A stretch of DNA of 64,000 nucleotides. Origin: Symsagittifera roscoffensis (lineage: Eukaryota; Xenacoelomorpha; Acoela; Convolutidae). Under the pieces are notes generated by a model. It was not told where the DNA came from. It did no database searches and saw only the letters and a program-made list of their open reading frames with translations. Location: the NCBI RefSeq assembly GCF_963678635.1, contig NC_087062.1, positions 80,762,751-80,826,750 of the forward strand, read 5' to 3'. How positions within the stretch are numbered: the stretch's first letter is position 1; each line of letters starts with the position of its first letter. A program made the position numbers and the translations under genes. Below, in pieces: positions 10,329-20,800 of the stretch.

Positions 10329-13300
10329 GCGGTCAAGGACCAGAGTCACCCTAAACATAAGTTGGCATTAGCGGCGGTGCAGAATCAGCGGAACAGGCAA
10401 AACGAATTTGAATCGAGGAACTTAGGAGCACCAAGCACGGAATTGCCGACGAAGACAGTGAAAGCTGTATCACATGTTAATGATGCCATAGAATCCGCGG
10501 CAGGGAACTCTCTAGAGATAAATTATGAGAAAGCGGCGACGGAAGCTATTGCCAAAGTGAAACAGGATCTGGCTGCGAAAGAAATAGAGCAACGACTAAA
10601 GCTGGAGATAGAAAGACAGAATTTTAACGAAGCATTAACCGGATCGAAACAAATACCAGAGGCTATACCAGGCTCAACAAAGACCGGGAATTGCAATACT
10701 GTGAAAATGGTGACAGGTAAACCTTTTGGCATATCGAAAATCGGGGCAAGGATAATGTCGATAATCACAGTGGGCGGCCACGAGGTAACCAGAAACTTGA
10801 GCGAGCCGAGCGACCAGACGATAATGCACATTGACGTGTATGCAGACTATTTGAGTGGTATAAGCCCACAAACGACTTCTAGAGCACTGAGAGCACTACT
10901 CATGAGAGGGGGCAGCAAGTCGGTACGTGTTGATAGCAGATATACTGAAGCTTACGGTCCACACGAGGTGATGCTAAATATAGATGGGATTAACATCTAT
11001 ACCAAGACGATGATAACATGTGACGAAGACCTAATTGGACAAATCTACGTAGGGAAAGAAGAATTGAAAGTGAGATCGATTGGACACTGCGCCATGCTTG
11101 AGGAAGATGCAATGCACATCGGGACGGAGGCAGATGTGACAGGGCACGTGCTGGATATAAGTGGCAAAAAGACTCAGTTGCGTGGGTTGCTTGACACGGG
11201 AGCAGTCTTGAGCGTTATACCAATCGAAACTTGGGAGAAGATGGGCTTTGACAAAGGTGACTTGATAGACTCGAGAATACGGCTGTCAGCTGCAAACAAT
11301 GGGGCCCTACGGGTGCTGGGCAGGACGCCGATAATAGCCCTCAATTTGGGGGAACGTAACCTGTGGATGAGCCTTATCGTGGTAGAAAACCTAGATGAAT
11401 CTGACCAATTCATTTTGGGCAGAGACTTCATCAGGAATTTCGACGTAACGATTGATTTAAATAACGCAATGTTCAGGATACGGAACCCGGATAGGAGGTA
11501 CGCAATCAAACCGGTAAATTTAATAATGGCAAATGAAAACAAAGCACCGGTATTCTTGAGTAGGAGGGTGAGGCTAAAAGCTAATGAAGCGGCAATCGTA
11601 AGTTTGAGGATGAAAAATTACAATGAACTAAGTGACAACAAGCAAGTGTGCATAGTTCCGAATCCTAATAGTCAAAGTGCTGCTGTTTTAGGAAGATCAT
11701 TTTCGATAACGAAGAGCGGCCTCTGCGTCAGTGTCTTGTTGAATACGTTTGATATACCGATCACGATACACAGAGGGAGGAAACTGGGATATGCTTTACC
11801 GGTTAAAACTCGATATGAAACAATTGAGAATTCAAAGCAAAATGAAGTTGTTGATTGTCCCAATCACAGGGACAAAATTTGTATCTTGAGACGATTGCAG
11901 AAAATAAAAGATTCTTCAGGTCTTATTAAATCACTTAAGTCAGAAACGGATGATGGTCTTTCGAGCTGTTCGAACTTTCCAGAGCGACCCACACTAGATG
12001 AAAAGCAAAATGAAAAACCGGTCCTGCCGGAGATTGAACATTTGAGGGGCAAACTGAAAGATGAACAGCTCGAAGCCATCAAGGACGTACTAGAGCGGAA
12101 CGAGGAAGTTTTTTCGAGGCATAAGGCGGATATCGGGTGTTGTAATTTCAATGAGCATGAAATAGAACTTGAGGAAAACGCGGTACCACACAGGGAGGGG
12201 GCGAGGCGCATGACCCCACACAAATCGGACGCGTGTAGAAAAGAGATCGAGACGTTACTAGAGTATGACATGATAGAACCATCCAAGTCACCGTGGGCGT
12301 GTGGAGTAGTGATGGCCAAAAAGAAAGGCGACCAGTTGAGGTTTTGTTGTGACTTTCGATACCTGAACTCCGTCACGGTGAAGGATGCCTATCCCATACC
12401 TAGGATTGATGATAGCCTCTCGAAGTTAGGTGATGCAAAATTTTTTACGACTCTTGATTTAGGCTCGGCCTTTTGGCAAGTACCACTAAGGAAGCAGGAC
12501 AGGGACAAGACAGGGTTTGCCTGCGAGTTGGGTCTGCTTCAATGGAAACGGATGCCGTTTGGACTTTGCAATGCCACAGCCACGTTTCAGCGGTTAATGG
12601 CACACGCGCTGATAGGCGTAACGAAGAAGTATGGCAACCTGGTAATGTGCTATGTGGATGACGTGGTAATAGCGACGCCAACACTGGAAGACAACATTGA
12701 GAGACTAGACGAAGTGTTTGCATGCATGAAGAGGTCGGGGCTAAAGTGTAAACCATCAAAGTGCGAGATACTCAAGGACTCAATAAAATACTTGGGCAGG
12801 AGGGTAGACAAGCACGGCATCAGACCTGATACGGACGCCGTGGAAGCAGTCCTGACCTGGAAATCACCGAAGACAGAGCACCAGTTGATGAGCTTCCTGG
12901 GTTTCGCTAACTATTATAGAGAGTTCATCAAAGGCTATGCAGACAAGGTATACCCGATGCAACAATTAATGAGACACAAGGGCAAGAAGTTCACGTGGAA
13001 CAACGCAGCAGAAGAGTCATTCCAGAGGATAAAGAAAGAGCTATGTGAGGCACCAGTACTGGGTATGCCGACTGAGAAAGGGATGTACGTGCTGGACACG
13101 GATGCGTCGGTAGTCGCGATTTCTGGGATTCTTCACCAAGAACAAGAATGGAACGGGAAGACAGTCTTGAGACCAATAGCGTACGGGAGCAAAGTCCTGA
13201 GTGACACGGAAATGAAGTACGGAGCACCGAAAGCTGAGATGTTCTCGGTGGTTACCTTTGTCGAGAAATACAGGGCATACCTGGGCAGTGAGCCATTCAA

Positions 13301-16300
13301 GTTGCGAGTCGACAACAGAGCACTGAGCTGGCTGAAAACGTACTCAATGGACCAAAGTTACATTGGGAGGTGGATAGTTCGCCTGGACGGATACAACATG
13401 ATAATTGAGCATAGAACGCGAGATAAACATCAGAATGCCGACAGCTTGAGTAAGAAGACGGAGTTCTATGAGAGACAAGAGCAAAGAGAAGCAGACAGAC
13501 CTGAAATCAAAGATGGCTTCTCATTCATGGACAAGGAAACGTACGACAGTCTTCCACTCACGAGATGGCTGGACAAGTCAGGCAAACCGATAGAAGATCA
13601 TCCTGAATTGCCTAAAGAGCCTCCAGAGAAGACCATCTTGAGGAAGAGCAAGAGGATTCCGATTGAGATTATACTCAAGTCGAAGATCGTGAAGGAGACG
13701 CTCAAGGCAAAAGGCTATGATATTAACCAGGTGGAAGCAGGAACTGCACAGATAGATGATGACTTAATGAGATTGCTCGAGAAACTATCAGATGATAAGC
13801 CCGTGATCCAGGAGAAGGGTCAAGAGAAACCGGAATTCACTATACTTCGGAGAAAAGAGACAGTGAACGATACTGACTCATCAAGAGGAAGCGTCACTGA
13901 CAGCAAAGATGTCGTGCGGTCACTAGTTGACAAAATCCCCGAAGACATTCTGGAGCATACCAAGGTTAGGAAAAAGAAAGTGACGTTCAAGGAAGATACT
14001 GAACACCTGGGACTAGGTCAAGAGTCCGGGGAGTGTTCCAGGTTCACGGAAGAAGGAACCGGAGAAGGAAAATTGTCCGGGGAGCGTGAAGGATGGGATG
14101 AAGACTCGGATGAGAGCAGCGAAAACCAAGACAGTCTGTGCATGATACTGGCGGAAGAGAAGACAAGGCACCACGACAGGGAGTTACAGACGGATCCATC
14201 TTCAGGAACATACAACATGGACATACAGGAGATGCGAGGTGGTGAGGAACTTGAGAAAATGGCGGTCGCAAGGAAACCATTCAGGGAACTATCATGCAAC
14301 TCAAACATCAGAACGAATCTGGTGCCAGAAGATGATATGAAAATCGTGAAAAGGATGATATGCGTGAAACTGAGTGATGACATCCACAACCCTGGGGAGA
14401 TGAATGGACAAATCATGGCGCTAAAGGAGCATGTCAAGGCGAGATATAGGCTGTCAGACCTAATAAGAGCCCAGAAGAATGACAAAATGACAAGTAACCT
14501 CTCCAAATGGATCCAGTCGGGGGTCAAGGAGAAGGGGGAACTTGAGGAAGACAGCTACAAGATCTTGAGCCAGTTCTACAAAGAAAAGAAAGACTTGCTT
14601 TATCACACAGCTGAGGGGGTGGTAGCGTGCAAGAGGAGAGATGAAGAAAAGATATTACACAAACACAATCTCATCATACTACCACAGTTGTACCAGACGG
14701 AGGTGCTTTTCAGATCACACGACCAGATGGGCCACCAGGGGATAGACAAAGTACAACAAAGGATACTTCACAGGTTTGATTGGCCAGGAATGAGAAAAGC
14801 TTGCGAGAGATGGGTGAATGCCTGCCTGGCATGTCTTCAGGTAAAAGACCCAAGGAAGATGAAGTTTCCACTCAAGTCCGTTGAGAGCTCGGAGTTCAAT
14901 GAAGTGGTGCAGATAGACCATCAAAAAATCTGCATGACAGAGTCGGGATACAACCAGATACTGGTTATAATAGATCACTTCACAAAGTTGGCGGAAGCGG
15001 TTCCGTGCCAGACAGCCTCGGCCGAAGAGACATGTGATCATCTGATAACGCATTGGATATCGCAGTATGGTTGTCCAATGACTTTCCAGTCGGACAACGG
15101 CAAAGCTTTTGTGGGGGACTTGACAAAAGAATTGATGAAGAGATCGCACATTGCTCAAGCACACTCGACGACCTATCATCCGCAGACCAATGGGTTGGTA
15201 GAGAGACAAAACAGGACACTGGTCAACATGTTAAGGGTGTACTGCTCAAGATACATGACGGACTGGGACAAATACTGCCACAGGTAGTAGGAGCCTACAA
15301 CAGTACACAGCACTCAACTACGGGCATCAGTCCTTTCATGATGTTGACGGGCAGGGAGAGAGCAATGCCCCTGACATTCTTTTACCCGGAATACGAAGGG
15401 AAAAGGACGTCGCCTCAGGCATATGTGAAAGAAGCGATCAAAAGACAACAGGAGTTGAACGAGCTATGCAGGAGGAACACGGCGCAAGCGCAAATGAGGC
15501 AATGCAGGAAATACGACGAAAAAATATTAAGAGCAAAGCCGTATGAAGTGGGCCAATATGTGTGGGTCTTCCAAAATGTAATACCACCCAAGGGAACAAA
15601 GAAACTACTCAAGAAGTGGAGGGGACCATTCATGATAACGGAGGTTCATCAACAAGGACGGTTCTATCGCTTGAATACTGGGCGAGCGGCACATTATGAA
15701 AATCTGAAGCCTCACGTCCCGTCCCCAGAGGATTGGTGCATACCGAGGGACATGGAGGGTCTTGAGTACCTGGTGGTAGAGCCAGCGTGTGAAGTGAATG
15801 AGAAAGGCACTAGAGAGAAAAATGATGGTAATGAGAACTTGAGTTTGGACGACAATGAAAAGATAGGAGTGGAGTCTGATGCAGGATCATTTGTAGAAGA
15901 AGACTGGAACGACCCGGAGCAAGACGAGGTGCCGAAATGGATGGAACCGGATCGAACAACACCACCGGAAACCAGGACTGGCAATCCTAAACGCACAGGC
16001 ATGAGGTACAACAGGTACGGGGATGACTTCTTGATCGATAAGATACAGCCAGACAAATTGGGCGAGGAATTACTGAAGGCAGGCGAACTGGAAGCCGGAG
16101 AGGAATGGCAGGTCATTGATGATGGTGGTCATTATCCGCAGGATGATTACTCGATGCCAGAAGTAGAAACGGATCTCGAACAGAGTGAGATAGAGAGGAG
16201 GGAGAACACGAACTTGAGGATTCTAGAGTGGATGCGTGATGTCAAAGACGAGAGCCGCGAAGGACAAAGCATTCAGCAAGTCGATGTATCAGCAGCAAAT

Positions 16301-17029
16301 TACATGAAGACAGAAGACCCTCTTTTCGGATGGACGGCAACGGACAGGCCACTACGCGTTCCTCAGGACAATTCAAACTCGACAACATCGACGGGGACGT
16401 CGATAAATATTTTTGTCCGGGGAGTGGGGGTAGGACTTACCCACATCGAAAATTTAATGATAAAGAAGCTCAAGGAAGTGAGAGAAACGAGTGAATTGGA
16501 ACTGGAGGAAGAAGAGCCAGAGCCTACTATAGGTCGGAATTTCAAAACGAAATTCGAAATACCCAATGAATACTCGGAGAACATCATGATAACAGATAGC
16601 GACTTCATCCTGTCAAACAGGACCAGCGCAATCTGCATCACGGCGGACATGAGTTTCAAATCAAGATTGGAAGCTGACTTCAAAAGAGAGTACCAGAATG
16701 TAGAGTTTCTGTTCAGACAGAGACCAGGACTGGGAGAGATGGCAGCGCTTCCACCGTCAGTGGCACAAGTCCCGGGCAAATATTTGTGCTTCCTAGTAAC
16801 GAGGGTCAATGACAGGAACACAATTGATCCCGAACACGTGATACTGGCACTAACAAGATTACGAGACTTCATGATTGAAAGAGGGATAACAGAGGTCTCA
16901 ATGCCGGTGTATGACCCAAACAGGGGCAAACTGAGCCCGAGGGAATTGTACGCTATCCTACATGTGGTCTTTGCAGAAACTGAGATAATGGTGTATCTCC
17001 ATAAGAAGTATTACTTGAGCATCGCCTGA
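10329..17029 (+). pseudogene. pol: pol, copy A (single-base deletion after the integrase core)
   Basis: Same frame as gag, directly after its TAA; the first in-frame ATG is 115 codons in (10707), which argues for readthrough. Numbering from 10362: retropepsin with LLDTGAVLS (catalytic D278), RT with LDLGSAFWQ and the YVDD box (764-767), RNase H (about 911-1030, LDTDAS and the YGSKVLS block), a long charged spacer (about 1040-1430), the H2C2 zinc domain (about 1450-1490), and the integrase core D, D, E (VQID, QSDNG, GLVERQ; about 1521, 1577, 1614). At 15275 one C is missing compared with copy B, and the frame stops at 15287. The rest of pol lies in the next frame to 17029. Either a true inactivating change or a sequence error. 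Confidence 0.88.
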
Positions 17030-17548
17030 GTCGGGTACATGGGGGTATTGAGTCGGGTGTGAGGGAGGAGTCTTGAGTTAGGTACTGGGGTGCGGCGCAG
17101 GTAAAGGGATCTTAAGATATGATTGGCATGACAATTAAATTTTAAAACGAGTTAACGGTGCTAAAACATAAAATGAATCTGCATGCTTTTAAGGGAATTC
17201 CAATTGAATTGTTTTAAGTGATATGAAAATGATAAGATTTTAACCATACTGGTAAAAGGGGGGTCTCTAGGTTAGGAACATGACATGTCAAGTTTCAATA
17301 TGCTTTCTGTTTTCAGATCAAGTTTGAAAAACAAAGTTGAAAATCCAACTATACTCAAGCGAGAAACAGAGAGAGAAACCTTGATTGAACTCGCGATAAT
17401 CGGCACTTACAGCAAGTATTTGCAAGGGAACATTTCGAGAGAATTCTTGAGTTGGGTAATACTTGAGTCGGTAAGGTAATTCTTGAGCTGGTAAGGTAAT
17501 TCTTGAGCTGGTTAACACATACCTGTATACATCCCGAAGTCACGAAGA
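17030..17548 (+). promoter_or_regulatory. pol-ORF4 spacer with a splice-acceptor-like site, copy A
   Basis: This 519-bp spacer has no supported gene (a 64-codon frame at 17285-17479 is likely chance). The stretch TGCTTTCTGTTTTCAG ending at 17316 is a strong 3' splice site of the TTTTCAG/A type. Lying between pol and the second coding block, it could join a 5' leader exon to ORF4-6, as for env in retroviruses. A 20-bp repeat GGTAAGGTAATTCTTGAGCT occurs at 17470-17489 and 17490-17509, with degenerate relatives just upstream from 17442. Confidence 0.55.
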
Positions 17549-17893
17549 ATGGCAGACCGATTATGGAAATCCGTGCCCGCGGCCCTGAAGGAGCCCACTC
17601 TTGATGAGCTGTTCAGACGCCTGAGGGACTTGGACTACACCCAAATAGACGAGAGAATGGCGGTGATGCTGAATGCCATCCTCCAGTTGGAGGACCAGGG
17701 TGAGTGCAGGGAGTCTGCAACGGAGGCTGTCTTGATGATCGGCTACACCACCGAGGGAATATCGAACCAAGAACAGACCAGATGGTTGTCTTGGAATGTG
17801 GATGGAGGAGTAAGGGGTTTTGACTTGGCAAGGAATCCTGGCCTGAATAACAATACCGAATATGGCGCAGGGGGAATTCCCACTACCGACTAG
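17549..17893 (+). CDS. ORF4: small unknown protein, copy A
   Basis: This 114-codon ORF starts in a good initiation context (A at -3, G at +4). It is weakly acidic and mostly helical in its first 60 residues (LDELFRRLRDLDYTQIDERMAVMLNAILQ split across two helices), with no signal peptide or membrane segment. It overlaps the start of ORF5 by 32 bases and lies in a different frame, so ORF5 would need leaky scanning, reinitiation or a +1 shift in the overlap. I recognise no family. Its placement as first gene of the second block and its identical preservation in copy B are the main support for it being real. Confidence 0.6.
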   Translation: MADRLWKSVPAALKEPTLDELFRRLRDLDYTQIDERMAVMLNAILQLEDQGECRESATEAVLMIGYTTEGISNQEQTRWLSWNVDGGVRGFDLARNPGLNNNTEYGAGGIPTTD

Positions 17894-20800
17894 GCCAACA
17901 GTAAGATCCACAAGCCAGAGCTCGAGTAGGGTGCCATCGATGTCACGAACGCAACAGACGACCGAGGCATATCCGGATCTAGGTGTTCTAAAGAAAGAGC
18001 TCGAGAAGACGCAGAAGGAAAGGAATAAGGCGAACCTCGATCGGGATCAGGCAAAGCTGGATCGGGAGAAGGTTCAGCTGGAAAGGGACCAGGCGGTCAA
18101 CGAGCGAGACCAGACTCTGAGGTTGCTTGAGATGCAAAAAGCTGAACATCAACAGGAGTTAAGGGTGCGGGAGAACGCCGCAAATCGTGATCAACTGAGG
18201 TCGGAATTGGACAGAATAGAACAACGACAACGCGAGCTTGATGCACAGAAGGGAGCCAGGCCGAAGGAGCGAGTGGTCACCAGCTCGAGGCCAGAGTCAC
18301 GTATGGAGGTGGATGAAGCCCCCAGAGCAAGAGCACGGTTCAACCTTGACCGCGAGGCCCGAGAACACATGAGTGAAGGGTTGGAAGTCTGGATACCGAA
18401 TGACGCAACGTCTTCCTTGCGTAGCCTAGAGACGCAACCCATACGCCCACTGATGGATGTGGAGCTGCCGGGATATACCCCAACCTCGACCTCGAGTGAC
18501 AGTCAGGTGAGCGGCGGCTCATCGCGTCTGAAAAGACTGGGCGAGAGATTGCGACAAAAGAGTCGTGAGAGTTCGGCAAGACCGGAGCTTCCCCCGACGT
18601 GGAGGGAACAGCCGGTTAGGAGTGTCGTGATCTCGAGTTATAAGAAGAATACAGAGGGGAGGTACCACAGGCACAATCGGCTGGACTGGAGTGCGGAGCA
18701 GAAAGCTAGGAGAGACTGCTTTCATGATGCGGCCTGGGTGCAGTACTTGGCGCCACCCCGGGTACCAGAAGGTGCGGTTCACCTAATCGTAGGGGACAGC
18801 CTGGTGCGGGTGTTGACCCGGATCCGATCGCACTGGCAGACGGGAATCTTGAGTTTCGCTGGAGCTGCCACGCCACAGATGTTGGCAACGCTTGACATGC
18901 TGGGGATGACCAAAGTATACACGGTGACCCTGATGGTCGGGACCAACGATGTATCAAGGGGTGAAGCGAGGAAAATAACAAGGCTGCACGATAAGGTGAG
19001 CTGCCTTCTTGAGGAACTGAGGATTCAGATGGACCCCATCCTGTTGACGATATGTACTGTCCCCTACAACATGATGTTTGATCAGCACGCCTTGGAGATG
19101 AACGAGAAGGTGCGGAACCTAAACAAGGTGATAAGAGACATCCACCGGAAGAGTGTGCTCCCTGTCAGACTGTTGGACGTGGCAGAGCGCATGGAGAAAG
19201 AGGGATTCCCTGAAGACACCTCCAGTGATGCAATCCATTTTGATAGACCAAGGGGAGCAGAGTGGCTAAACGACGTCTTCCAAGAACACATAAACGCGCT
19301 AGAGGCGGATCTGCTAGAGACCGCCCAATTCACATTAGGACCACCTCCGAACCCACCATTCCTTGCCTCAAGGGCCTTGTCTGGTCGCTTGGGACCGAGA
19401 GTTGACACTAGAGACAGTTCAAGGAGCAGCCAGACCAGATTGCAGAGTGCCACGCCAATGGAGTCTGAGGAGGTGACGTCATCAACACCTCCAAGCTCGG
19501 CGATATCCTCAGTGGTAGTGGCGGAGAGCAAACGGGAAAAGAAGTCTATGGAGACCGCTCGCTTGAGATATCCTGAGAAGGTGAAAGAACTGGATCTAGA
19601 GAGTTTGGAATGCAGGCGAGAATTGGCGGAAACCCTGGGGATCGAACGAGTGTCACACGAGGATTTGAATAGGCATCATTGCGTGGACTGGTTGAAAGGT
19701 CATGAGGCGCACTTCTCGAGAGCGAAGTTGATGGAGACCACAGACCTGACTGGAATTCCCACAAAAGCGATCATGGGACCCATTAACTACAGACCTCTCA
19801 AGCTGCTGGGGAGTCCTGGACTTATAGCAGAACCTCCCAAGCACCGAACTAGCATCGCCAGGATCAGGTTGGCAACCCCGGCACAGTTAAAGGTGGTAGA
19901 TAAGCTACTCAATCCGGGAGAAACGGGATTGCCAGATGCCGCTTACGAAGGCTCGAAATTGGCGGAAGATCCCAGGTACGGGAAGCCCTGTGGGAGTACC
20001 CAGCTGGCCAAAACCCTGGCAGTTTATGATAGAGCAGATCCAGCTGCTGCGAGAGTAGTCATTGTGGCGGGATCAGACTTCGAAGGAACGTCTCCCAAGT
20101 TGTTCTGGCCGGAGACTTTGATATACTCTTTGCCAGGAGCTGAATTAAATCAGATGTTAACTCTGGTGGTGGCAATAAAGTCGGAGATGCCCTGTAAACC
20201 TGAGCTGCTATTGTTTGCAGGAATGAATGATCACCTGCACGCGATGGGATTTCTTGAGCAACTAAAGGGCGATGAAATTCCGACATCGAGGAAGATATGG
20301 GAAGCCATTCAAGCGTTGTTTGCGGCGATGAATGAAGTGCAAGAGAATGTTGTCTCGAGATTCGGGTCCAAGACGAAGGTGGTGTTTACCACATCCCCTG
20401 GATACGCGAATATGCCACCCGCCCTACAGTTCGTGTACGCGGTCTTGATCCTGATAGCAGAAGGGAATGAATGGCGGATTCTAATGGCAGCTCCCAATCG
20501 GGAGTTGGAGCCATCGAACCTGAGGCTTCGCAAGTCAGAATTGGCGGCGGCATGGGCGGACATATCTCATGCACTGAGGGGCTTTTATGGACTAGCCGAC
20601 ATCCTGATCGTATTAGACGAGGTGCTCTTGCTAGAGATATCGAACTTTGCCAGGCAACTCAAGTTCAGCCCAGTCATCGGGGACGATCACCCGGCGATAT
20701 GCAAATTAACGGCCAGCTTGTGGTTTCGGAGTATGGATGTGAAGATCACAAACTCCACCAGCAAGTCTAGAGGTCCCAGTAACGAGAGAAGAAATGTGGC

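Noticed and set aside
17285-17479. 64-codon ORF in the pol-ORF4 spacer
   Set aside because: It runs across the splice-acceptor-like site and repeat motifs and has no recognisable feature.
18781-19290. Host GDSL esterase gene captured as a separate gene
   Set aside because: It is inside the intact 1460-codon ORF5 in both copies with no intron or own start, so it is an element domain.
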